A program made the position numbers and the translations under genes. Of a stretch of DNA of 64,000 nt, positions 35,524 to 43,524 are shown one piece after another. Source of the stretch: Anaerolineae bacterium (GTDB lineage: Bacteria; Chloroflexota; Anaerolineae; Aggregatilineales; Phototrophicaceae); assembly GCA_022820665.1 (NCBI GenBank), contig JAJEFB010000041.1:120874-184873 (forward strand), given 5' to 3'. Each line of letters opens with the position of its first letter. The stretch's first letter is position 1. A model generated the notes under the pieces. The model worked only from the letters and a program-made list of their open reading frames with translations, was not told the DNA's origin and ran no database searches.

Positions 35524-38326
35524 TCACCCACCCTCCACCACAGCCACCTCATCCTCAGTCAACCCATACAGCCGATACACCAACTCGTCAATCTCACGAT
35601 CCGTCCGCTCAATCCGCGCATTGACGATGCGGAGCGCCTCGCCGGTCAAGTCGGGCAACTGCTTGTGCCAGTCCAGCATGTTGTCGACGAGTGCGACCGT
35701 CGTGTCATTGTGCGCCTCAAGTGTGCCAATTGGCGGAATGGGGAGCGATTTTATATCCCGTATCGTGACTTGAGGGAAATCATCTTTGGTCGCCTGCGTA
35801 ACCTGCTTGAGATACAAATACGAAAATAACCTGCTGTTGAGCAAAGCAAGTATTAGCTGAGGACTAATGCTTGAATTGGCAATGACAGAATAGAGATTCT
35901 TGTTTGTGATGAAAGTATTCCTTACGAAAATCGCCATTAAACGCTGTCTGCGATTGACTAAGCGGCGCAATAGTATCCGGTCGCCTTCAAACCAGGTAAA
36001 TTCTTTCGGGCGTTCTCGCATATCATCATTGAATTCAATCCAGTTTTCCGCTTTGTGATTCATTCTGTATCTGTAGATGTCACCTTCAAAGTAGGGATAA
36101 CTTAGGTCAGATGTCTTTGAGCCAGTGAGCAGGTTCTTGTCAAACAGAACGCCGCGTTTCATGTCGACGATATCGCTGAACTGATTGCTACACGTGTCTG
36201 TTATGGTAGACAGTATCCCAATGGTGGCTGAATCCAGTACGAATCTTCGATTGTCGATATTCTGCCATTTCGTCTGCTGTACTTGGTCCCACTCGTGCTC
36301 TTCAAGGCTTATACTCGTAACCTTGTCACGTTTGCCGTAAACATAAGTGAAGACCCGATGTCCCTGATTCCAGTTCCCTTTTTCCAGCACAAAGACCAAT
36401 GTATCAACATAAGCGTCTGCAAAAACATCATAAGGAAGCAGCACGACGTTCTTGAAAGTGTATTCAAAAAGATAATCGCGTAGTCTTCTATATCGTGGCC
36501 CGCCGGTCCAAGCGGATGGGACAATAAATGATATTAGACCCTTTGGCTTAGCTAATTTAAGCGCCCTTTCAATAAAAGCAACGTAGACATCTTTCACTCC
36601 TTTGAATACTGTGTAGTTGTTAGCAAAGTATTTTCCCTGTTCCGCATCGAACCAAGCCCCATAAGGCGGATTGCCAATCACGGCGTCAAAGCCACCCGCC
36701 GCCATGATCTCCCCGAAGCCGTCGGCGCTATCCCAATCGAAGGGTTTGACCTTGAGCAGTTCCTCATTATCAAAGAGCGTCATTTGCTCGCCGCTGTAGA
36801 AATCGCTGCCGATGAGGGAGTTGCCCCATTTGATGTTGCCGCTGAGGTCGGGCAAGATGCGTCCGCCGGCGCTGAACATGAGGGTCTGGCGGCCCGTCGC
36901 GTCGTTCTCCTTCTCCAGCATCTTGAGCAGCAGGGAGAGCTTGCTAACTTCGACGGCGTTCTGGTCGAGGTCGACGCCGTAGATGTTGTTCAGCAGGATG
37001 CGGCGTTTTTCTGCTGTCGTGAGGATCATGCCCTCGCCGGCGATTTCGCGGACGCGATTGCGGTACTGTTTGGGATGAGCGCGGTAATAATCCAGGTGCC
37101 AATCGAGCAGGTACTGGTAGGCACCGGTGAGGAAGGAGCCGCTGCCGCAGGCGGGGTCGAGCACCCGCAGTTTTTCCGCTTCCGCCGGCGTCGCCCCTTC
37201 CAGCAGCGCGCCGACGGTATTTTCCACGATGTAGTCGACGATATAGGCGGGGGTGTAATAGACGCCGCCGGCTTTGCGCACTTCGGGTTTTTCTTCGACG
37301 CGCGCCGCGCCGCCCGCGCTCAATTCGATGACTTTGCCCAGGAACTGCTCGTAGACCTGGCCCAGGATATCGGCGGGCAGCACGGAAAATTCGTAGGGGC
37401 TGAAGGGAAAATAGAGATTTTTGATGATGTGGCGCAGCGGCTCGTCGGGAATGTCGATCTTGAGCGAATCGAGGTCGGGCTCGCTGACGCGCTCTTCTTT
37501 GCCGAAGTGGAACAAGCCGGAATTGTATTTGTCATCGGCTTCGTTGAAGAGGATTTTCAGTTCTTCATAGACTTGTTTGCCCGCGCCGGCGGCGCTGCGC
37601 AGGCGTCCGTAGGCTTCGATATCGCGGTCTTCGGCGATGCGCAGGAAGACGATGCGGTCAATGGCGCGCTGGACCAGCAGATTGAGCTGGCGCTGGCTGA
37701 GCTCGCGGTTGTGCAGGGCGATGTCTTGCGCCAGCAGCTCGCGCCAGTTTTCCATCTCGCGCAGGAAGGCTTGGTCGACGCTGGAGAAGCCGCGGATCCG
37801 CTCGCCTTCGATCCACTCGCGCAGCGCCCCCCCCGGCGACGGCTTCGCGGCTGAAACGCGACTCAAGCTGGTCCCATTTGTCGATGTATTCGCCATATTG
37901 GTAATAGCGCAGGCGGGCTGTGCTGGCGGGGTCGCCTCGCCGGGGCTGGATGCGGCAGTCGTAGACGCTGAATTCTTCAAAATCGGTCAAGACGCTGACG
38001 GGCGTATTGCCCGACCAGCCGTAGCGGCGCAGTTGAAAAGCCGGGATGGGGTTGCGCTCCAGGTTGACATGCGGCATTTTGGTCTCGACGAAGAAATGCG
38101 TCGTGTGGCCGATGCGGAAGCCGTAATCCGGGCGTTTGGGCTTTCTAATGCCGCCTTCGTCCACCATGACGCTGACTTCGAGGCCGACTTGCCGGTTGTC
38201 AACGACATCCCAACCCAGGGCTTCAAAGAGAGGATCGACGAACTGCCGTCGCAGTTCAGTTTCGCTGGCTGGTTTGCGTTCCTCAAACTGTTCAACCAGC
38301 TTTTGGATTTCCCCGGGCGCGGTCAT
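35524..38326 (-). pseudogene. Fused restriction-methyltransferase (type IIG/Eco57I-like) gene split in two frames by a run of eight G
   Basis: Two overlapping frames together encode one protein of about 930 residues. The first (start ATG 38326) carries a PD-(D/E)xK nuclease-like domain with RPDYGFRIG and FFVETKMP up to about residue 165. The second (to 35524) carries helical residues, then methyltransferase motif I DPACGSGSFLTGAY, motif IV NPPYG, and a target-recognition region ending AVVEGG. The frames meet at eight consecutive G on the coding strand (37827-37834); seven G would join SREAVAGG to ALREWIEGE as homologous proteins require. It is either a phase-variable gene in its off state, a fresh mutation, or a sequencing error. 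The 3' third appears more AT-rich. Adenine methylation is inferred from NPPY. Confidence 0.85.
37827..37834 (-). repeat. Homopolymer tract of eight G (coding strand) at the frame break
   Basis: Eight C on the plus strand sit exactly where the nuclease-domain frame and the methyltransferase frame diverge. Tracts of this kind slip during replication and cause phase variation in restriction genes of other bacteria; they are also error-prone in sequencing. Confidence 0.85.
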
Positions 38327-38340
38327 AACGACTCAGCCGC

Positions 38341-39432
38341 TCACATAAAGCGAACGGAGTAGACCACCGCCAGGTTATGCGCCAGGCAGCGCCAGTGATC
38401 GCCGCGGTCATCGGAGACGTAGAAATTGCCAGCCGTCGTGCCGAAGACCAGGCTATCGCCGCGCGCGTCCATGGCGTGGCGGAAGATGAGATCGTAGGCG
38501 TTTTTCTGCGGCAAGCCCTGGCGCAGATCCTGCCAGGTTTGGCCGCCGTCTTCGGTGCGGCAGATGCGAATGGCGCGATCCACCGGCACGCGGTACTCGG
38601 CGCTGACCGCCGGCGCCACCCAAGCCACGCGCTCGTCCTGCGCGTCCAGCGCCAGCGCGAATCCGAAGCCGGCGGGACCGTCATTCTCCGAGATATCCTG
38701 CCACTGCAGCCCGCCGTTCTCGCTGCGGTAGATGCCGCAATGGTTCTGCTGCCAGAGCACATCGGGATTGGATGGGCTGGCCAGGATGATATGGGGATCG
38801 TGGCCGTAGTCGTGGCGCGGGTCGGGCAGGTAGTCGGCGTAGAGACCACGATTGCGCGCCTCCCAGGTTTCGCCGGCGTCATGGCTGACGTAGACGCCGC
38901 CGACGCTGATGCCGGCGATCAAATGGCGGCTGTCGCGGGGATCGACCACGATGGAACAGCAGCCGGGATGATCGCGCCCGGCGCCGAACCAGTGTTTGTT
39001 GGTCGGGTGATACCAGAGCGTCTCCATCAATTGAAAGCTGTCGCCGCCGTCATTGCTGACGAAGAGCCCGCCCGGTTCGGTGCCGACGTAAAGGCGCTTC
39101 GGTTCGTCCGCGCCGCCGGGCTCGATCAGCCAGATATAGCTGGTGGCCGCGGGGGCGGTGAAATCGGGCGGGACGGTATCGCCTTCGGGATATTTGGGCG
39201 CTGCGACCTCTTCCCAGCTGGCGCCCAGGTCGCGCGAGCGGTGCAGCTTGCCGCCCCAATGGCCGTGATCGAGCGAGACCCAGAGCGTGTCGCTGCGCGG
39301 GTCATGCACGGCGTAGGGCACGGGGATGCCCTCGAAGTGCGCCGATTCGATAGTCCATTCTGTTCCGGCCGCGCCGTTTCGGTTCAGCAGGAGCAGCCCT
39401 TTGCGGGTGCCGACGAGTAGTTTGTTGCGCAT
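38341..39432 (-). CDS. BNR/sortilin-like beta-propeller protein (sialidase-like fold)
   Basis: A 363-residue propeller from ATG at 39432; GGAGG lies nine bases upstream inside the end of the preceding gene. It begins MRNKLLVGTRKGLLLL, then repeats S/N-x-D-x-G-x-(S/T)-W motifs: SRDLGASWEEV, SNDGGDSFQLM, SHDAGETWEAR, TEDGGQTWQDL, SDDRGDHWRCL. No signal peptide is present, so it should be cytoplasmic. Bacterial members of this type are annotated as exo-alpha-sialidase or glycosyl hydrolase, but no catalytic evidence is visible. It is translationally coupled to a MoaD-like gene. Confidence 0.87.
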   Translation of the reverse strand: MRNKLLVGTRKGLLLLNRNGAAGTEWTIESAHFEGIPVPYAVHDPRSDTLWVSLDHGHWGGKLHRSRDLGASWEEVAAPKYPEGDTVPPDFTAPAATSYIWLIEPGGADEPKRLYVGTEPGGLFVSNDGGDSFQLMETLWYHPTNKHWFGAGRDHPGCCSIVVDPRDSRHLIAGISVGGVYVSHDAGETWEARNRGLYADYLPDPRHDYGHDPHIILASPSNPDVLWQQNHCGIYRSENGGLQWQDISENDGPAGFGFALALDAQDERVAWVAPAVSAEYRVPVDRAIRICRTEDGGQTWQDLRQGLPQKNAYDLIFRHAMDARGDSLVFGTTAGNFYVSDDRGDHWRCLAHNLAVVYSVRFM

Positions 39433-39436
39433 GGCT

Positions 39437-39709
39437 TCAGCCTCCGGAAAGCGCTTGCATGATGTAAATGCGGGTGTCGGCGGATATCTCATCGGAGAGC
39501 GTCCGCTTGTCGCGGATGAGTTCGTCGCCGATGAAGATATTGACGTGTTTGCGCAGCGCGCCTTGTTCGTCGACGATGTAGTCGCCGAGCCCGCTCCAGC
39601 GCTGGTCGACGGCGCTGACGGCGTCGGCGACGGTGGCCGCGTCGACCTCGAGTTCAGTCAGGTCGGGGAAGAAGCGTTGCAAGTTGGGTGTGAATTTGAC
39701 CCGTGCCAT
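39437..39709 (-). CDS. MoaD/ThiS-family sulfur-carrier-like protein
   Basis: A 90-residue beta-grasp protein ending in Gly-Gly, the C-terminus that is adenylated and thiolated in MoaD, ThiS and related ubiquitin-like carriers. The body has the expected VKFTPNLQRFFPDL start and VNIFIGDELIRD plus IYIMQALSGG end. AAGGA eight bases before the ATG supports the start. No MoaE, ThiG or E1-type gene adjoins; instead a beta-propeller gene starts 5 bases past its stop codon. The partner pathway is therefore unclear; molybdopterin synthesis is not indicated by the context. Confidence 0.9.
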   Translation of the reverse strand: MARVKFTPNLQRFFPDLTELEVDAATVADAVSAVDQRWSGLGDYIVDEQGALRKHVNIFIGDELIRDKRTLSDEISADTRIYIMQALSGG

Positions 39710-40042
39710 GTGGGTTTTCCTTGGGTTTGCGTGTGGGCTAGGTTAGAGGATGCAGGGCGGGGATGTCAAGATTCACCACAGAGGCGCAGAGGTCACAGAG
39801 GTACGAAAGTTATTACAAGTTAGTCATGCAATAGAGTGATATGTAGTGGATGGCGCAAGTGGGCGACCCAGCGGGTCGCCCCTACCGCTCTGCAGGGGAA
39901 TGTTCCCTTCGTGTCCTTCGCGTCTTTGTGGTTCAATCAAACCCTCTCGGTGACCTCGGTGTACTCGGTGGTTAAAGAAAAAACCTCAGTTGTGTTAAAA
40001 TACCGCCTTATTATCAACAAACTTTCTTCAAGGAACAGGACA
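39710..40042. repeat. Repeat-filled spacer upstream of the large BNR protein
   Basis: This 333-base gap holds a CACCACAGAGGCGCAGAGGTCACAGAGG-type element (39774-39801), a GGGCGACCCAGCGGGTCGCCCCTAC palindrome (39861-39885), and an inverted copy of the first element type near 39910-39985 (CGTCTTTGTGGTTCAA, CGGTGACCTCGGTGTACTCGGTGG). No gene is seen; a longer frame through it into the BNR gene is an artefact. Confidence 0.6.
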
Positions 40043-43000
40043 ATGACCCCATCCAAATACGACGGACTGGCGGAATTCCGCTGCATCGGACCCTTCCGCG
40101 GCGGACGCGTGGTCGCTGTCGCTGGCGACCCGCGCGATACCAACACCTTCTACTTCGGCGGCGTCTGCGGTGGCGTCTGGAAGACGACCGACGCCGGGCA
40201 ATACTGGCAGAACATCAGCGACGGCTATTTCAGTGCCTCGTCCGTGGGCGCGCTGGAAGTGGCGCCGGCCGATCCCAATGTCATCTACGCCGGCACCGGC
40301 GAGACCACCATCCGCATTGATGTTTCCATCGGCGACGGCGTTTATAAATCGACTGACGCCGGGCGCAGTTGGAAACATCTGGGCATGAAAGAGACGCGCC
40401 AGATCGCCAAGATCCGCAGTCACCCGGAAAACGCCGATCTGGTCTACATGGCGGCTTTTGGTCACGCTTTTGGAAAGAACGCCGAGCGTGGTGTCTATCG
40501 CTCGAAAGACGGCGGGGAAAACTGGGAACAGGTGCTGCATGTCAGCGACAAGGCTGGCGCCATTGACTTGAGCATCGACAAGAACAATCCGCGTATCATC
40601 TATGCCGCCTTCTGGGAAGCCTATCGCAACTTCTGGCAGATCTCCTCCGGCGGCGAGGACAGCGGCTTGTGGCGCTCGACCGATGGCGGCGACAGCTGGG
40701 AGAACATCAGCCGCAACAAGGGACTGCCCGAAGGGAGGCGCGTAGACACTGCCCCGCCCCTGCTGGGCAAGATCGGCGTGGCGGCGTCGCCGGCGCAGAG
40801 CGGGCGCGTCTGGGCAATCATCGAGAACCAGCCCGACGGCGGCATCTATCGCAGCGACGATTACGGCGAGACCTGGGTCGTCGGCAGCAAGGACAACCGC
40901 TTGATCTCCCGCGCCTGGTATTACATGCACTTGACCGCCGATCCGCTGGACGCCAATACCATCTACATTAACAATCTCAACTTCTGGAAATCCACCGACG
41001 GCGGGCACAATTTCAGCGAGATCACCACACCGCACGGCGATGACCATGACCTGTGGATTCATCCCGACAATAACCAGGTGATGATCCACGGCAATGACGG
41101 CGGCGCTTGCGTCTCGCTCAACGGCGGCTTGACCTTTTCCAGCATCTACAATCAGCCCACGGCGCAGTTCTATCACCTCGATGTCGATAGCAACGATCCC
41201 TACTATGTCTATGGCACGCAGCAGGACAATTCCAGCTTGCGCGTGCCCAGCCGCAGCCGTTATTCATCGATCATGTGGGACGATTGCGATATCGCCGGGT
41301 CCGGCGAGAGCGGTTATATTGCCGTCCATCCCGATGACCCGAACATCGTTTATGTCGGCGCGATCGGCAGTTCGCCCGGGGGCGGCAACTGCCTGCAGCG
41401 CTACGATCACCGCACACAGCAGATCCGCCTGATTTCAACCTGGCCCCGTTCCTCCACCGGTTTGGGCGCGGGGGCGGACAAATATCGCTTCGCCTGGACC
41501 TACCCCATCGTCTTTTCGCCGCACGATAGCAATATTATCTACATCGGCGGCAACCAGATCCTCAAGACGACGGACGAGGGCCAAAGCTGGCAGGAGATCA
41601 GTCCCGACCTGACCAAAGCCGATCCCGAGACGCTCAAGCCCTCGGGCGGTCCTATCAATCGCGATGCCGTCGGCGCCGAGCATTTCGCCACGGTCTTCAC
41701 ACTGGCGGAATCGCCCCACGAAGCCGGCGTCATCTGGGCTGGCTCGGACGATGGTTTGCTGCACATTACACGGGACGGGGGCAAGAACTGGAGCGACATC
41801 ACCCCCCATCCCCCGGCCCCTTCCCCCACTGAGGAGGGAAGGGGAGAAAAAAGCCCCTCCCTCTTTATGATGGGGGAGGGGTTTGGGGTGGGGGTCATGT
41901 TCAATATGATCGAACCCTCGCCGCACGATGCCGCCACGGCTTACGTCACCGCCACGCGCTACAAGAACGACGACTATGCGCCATACGTTTTCAAGACGAC
42001 AGACTACGGGGAGAGCTGGTCGCTCATCACCTCCGGCATCGCCGACGATCATTTCTGCCGCGCCGTCCGCGAAGATCCCAACCGCGAGGGCTTGCTCTAC
42101 CTGGGCACCGAGTTCGGTTTGTACATCTCCTTCGATGGCGGCAGTATCTGGCAGCGCTTCCAACTCAATCTGCCTGTCTGCCCGATTTATGACATGAAAG
42201 TCAAAGGAACTGATTTGGTCATCGCGACGCACGGCCGCTCCTTCTGGATATTGGATGACCTGACCGTCCTGCATCAATATAACGACGACATCGCCGACAA
42301 AGCCGCGCAGCTTTTGGCGCCGCGCCCTGTGGAACGGCACTTGCCCAAGGTCTTCGACGGCCTCTTCGAAAGCGGCGACGGCAAGCAGTATATGAGCACG
42401 CTGGGCGCGGTCGCGCCCTATCTGGTTGAGGAAACGCCGGAACACGGACGGAAAGAAACCTGGCTGGATAGCGGCGTCAACCCGCCCAAGGGCGCGGTGA
42501 TTACTTATTATCTGCGCGAAAAACCGGAGTCGACGATCAGCTTGCGTATCGAAGACGCCGAAGGCAAGGAAGTCAAGACCTTCAAGAGCCTGCACGCCGA
42601 TGACGAAGAGAAAGCAAAGCTCCCCTTCCCTGATGCTTCGGGGAAGGGGCCGGGGGATGGGGTAGAAAAAGAACTGCGCATTCCCTCGAAAGCCGGCTGG
42701 AATCGCTTCGTCTGGGACCTGCGCTATCCCGATGCGCATAAGGTCATCCCGCACAACGATAATCAGCAGGGTTTCATCAAGGGACCGCATGCCGCGCCCG
42801 GCGCCTATCGGGTGACGCTCTGCGTCGGCGAAGAAGAACAAAGCGCGTCCTTTGAAGTGAGCAAGGAAGCGGGCGTGCCGGCATCGGAGGCCGAGCTCAA
42901 AGAACAGTTCGATCTGCTCATGACGATCCGCGACAAGGTCTCGGCGACGCACAAGGTCATCAACCAAATGCGCGATGTCCGGGCGCAGCTCCAGGGCTGG

Positions 43001-43357
43001 CGCGAGCGCATCGCCGGGCTGGAGTCGGCGGCCGGCATCATCGACGCGGCCAAAGCGCTGGAAGAACAGGTTCTCGAAGTCGAAAAGGAACTGATGATTC
43101 CGGACACCCGCGCCGGCTGGCCCGACGCCATGAACAACGGCGACCGACTGGCGGAGCAGTTGAAGAACCTGACCTTCAACGTGGCGCTGGGCGATTACAA
43201 GCCGACGGACTATGAATACGAGGCTTACGAAGAAATCGCCGGGGACATTGACGGCGCCGTCGGCAAATTCGATGACATCGTCAAGGGCAACCTGGCGGAA
43301 TTCAACACCATGCTGGGCAACGTCGGCTTTGGCAAGATCGTCCTCAAGGTGGAATAG
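40043..43357 (+). CDS. Large BNR/VPS10-like beta-propeller glycosyl-hydrolase-type protein
   Basis: A 1104-residue protein from ATG at 40043 (AAGGA upstream). It starts YDGLAEFRCIGPFRGGRVVAVAGDP, then carries many propeller repeats (KTTDAGQYWQNIS, KSTDAGRSWKHLG, RSKDGGENWEQV, RSTDGGDSWENIS, RSDDYGETWVVG). The C-terminal 300 residues contain a beta region (VTLCVGEEEQSASFEV) and a helical tail. No signal peptide is visible. Homologues are annotated as glycosyl hydrolases or VPS10-domain proteins; the activity is unproven. Unusually, short palindromic repeat DNA is inserted in frame at about 40737-40755, 41812-41900 and 42622-42672, adding sequence such as PHPPAPSPTEEGRGEK with no propeller character. 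Confidence 0.85.
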   Translation: MTPSKYDGLAEFRCIGPFRGGRVVAVAGDPRDTNTFYFGGVCGGVWKTTDAGQYWQNISDGYFSASSVGALEVAPADPNVIYAGTGETTIRIDVSIGDGVYKSTDAGRSWKHLGMKETRQIAKIRSHPENADLVYMAAFGHAFGKNAERGVYRSKDGGENWEQVLHVSDKAGAIDLSIDKNNPRIIYAAFWEAYRNFWQISSGGEDSGLWRSTDGGDSWENISRNKGLPEGRRVDTAPPLLGKIGVAASPAQSGRVWAIIENQPDGGIYRSDDYGETWVVGSKDNRLISRAWYYMHLTADPLDANTIYINNLNFWKSTDGGHNFSEITTPHGDDHDLWIHPDNNQVMIHGNDGGACVSLNGGLTFSSIYNQPTAQFYHLDVDSNDPYYVYGTQQDNSSLRVPSRSRYSSIMWDDCDIAGSGESGYIAVHPDDPNIVYVGAIGSSPGGGNCLQRYDHRTQQIRLISTWPRSSTGLGAGADKYRFAWTYPIVFSPHDSNIIYIGGNQILKTTDEGQSWQEISPDLTKADPETLKPSGGPINRDAVGAEHFATVFTLAESPHEAGVIWAGSDDGLLHITRDGGKNWSDITPHPPAPSPTEEGRGEKSPSLFMMGEGFGVGVMFNMIEPSPHDAATAYVTATRYKNDDYAPYVFKTTDYGESWSLITSGIADDHFCRAVREDPNREGLLYLGTEFGLYISFDGGSIWQRFQLNLPVCPIYDMKVKGTDLVIATHGRSFWILDDLTVLHQYNDDIADKAAQLLAPRPVERHLPKVFDGLFESGDGKQYMSTLGAVAPYLVEETPEHGRKETWLDSGVNPPKGAVITYYLREKPESTISLRIEDAEGKEVKTFKSLHADDEEKAKLPFPDASGKGPGDGVEKELRIPSKAGWNRFVWDLRYPDAHKVIPHNDNQQGFIKGPHAAPGAYRVTLCVGEEEQSASFEVSKEAGVPASEAELKEQFDLLMTIRDKVSATHKVINQMRDVRAQLQGWRERIAGLESAAGIIDAAKALEEQVLEVEKELMIPDTRAGWPDAMNNGDRLAEQLKNLTFNVALGDYKPTDYEYEAYEEIAGDIDGAVGKFDDIVKGNLAEFNTMLGNVGFGKIVLKVE
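40737..40755. repeat. GCGTAGACACTG-type repeat inserted in the BNR reading frame
   Basis: GGCGCGTAGACACTGCCCC matches the intergenic unit GTCGCGTAGACACTGACCGCC over its core. It encodes RRVDTAPP between GLPEG and LLGKIG, where related proteins run directly on. Confidence 0.55.
41812..41900. repeat. In-frame palindromic repeat insertion in the BNR gene
   Basis: About 88 bases with arms CCCCCCATCCCCCGGCCCCTT and a GGGGAGGGGTTTGGGGTGGGG counterpart, closely like the intergenic copies at 43368, 60828 and 63444. It adds about 30 residues near position 590-620 between a propeller repeat (KNWSDIT) and MFNMIEPSPH. Confidence 0.75.
42622..42672. repeat. Second in-frame palindromic repeat insertion in the BNR gene
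   Basis: CCCCTTCCCTGATGC and TTCGGGGAAGGGGCCGGGGG form a hairpin of the same family, followed by ATGGGGT. It encodes LPFPDASGKGPGDGVEK near residues 860-876 in a linker between domains. Confidence 0.7.
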
Positions 43358-43367
43358 ATGCATTGCC

Positions 43368-43516
43368 CCCACCCCCAAGCCCCCTCCCCCATAAAGAGGG
43401 AGGGGGCCCATAACTTTAGGCGAGCTACTATTTGGCTCCCCTTCTCCCCTTGTGGGAATTCCGCCCCCCGTTTAGCGGGGGGACCGAGGGGGGCCTTGGG
43501 CCGGGGGATGGGGGTT
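43368..43516. repeat. Palindromic CCCCACCCCC...GGGGG repeats upstream of the MFS gene
   Basis: The gap contains CCCCCACCCCCAAGCCCC and AGGGAGGGGG, then CGCCCCCCGTTTAGCGGGGGG and GGGCCGGGGGATGGGGG. The last units extend into the open frame of the MFS gene upstream of its probable start. Confidence 0.7.
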
Positions 43517-43524
43517 TAGCGGCC

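Noticed and set aside
39836..40042. Extra 69 residues at the start of the large BNR protein
   Set aside because: The segment is encoded by intergenic repeat DNA, and ATG 40043 has a good AAGGA site before it.
41435..43411. 658-codon minus-strand open frame
   Set aside because: It is antisense to the BNR propeller gene and shows no domain; it also reads through palindromic repeats.
43432..43524. Longer N-terminus for the MFS transporter
   Set aside because: It begins with TTG and is encoded by repeat DNA; the transporter sequence proper starts at the GTG at 43525.
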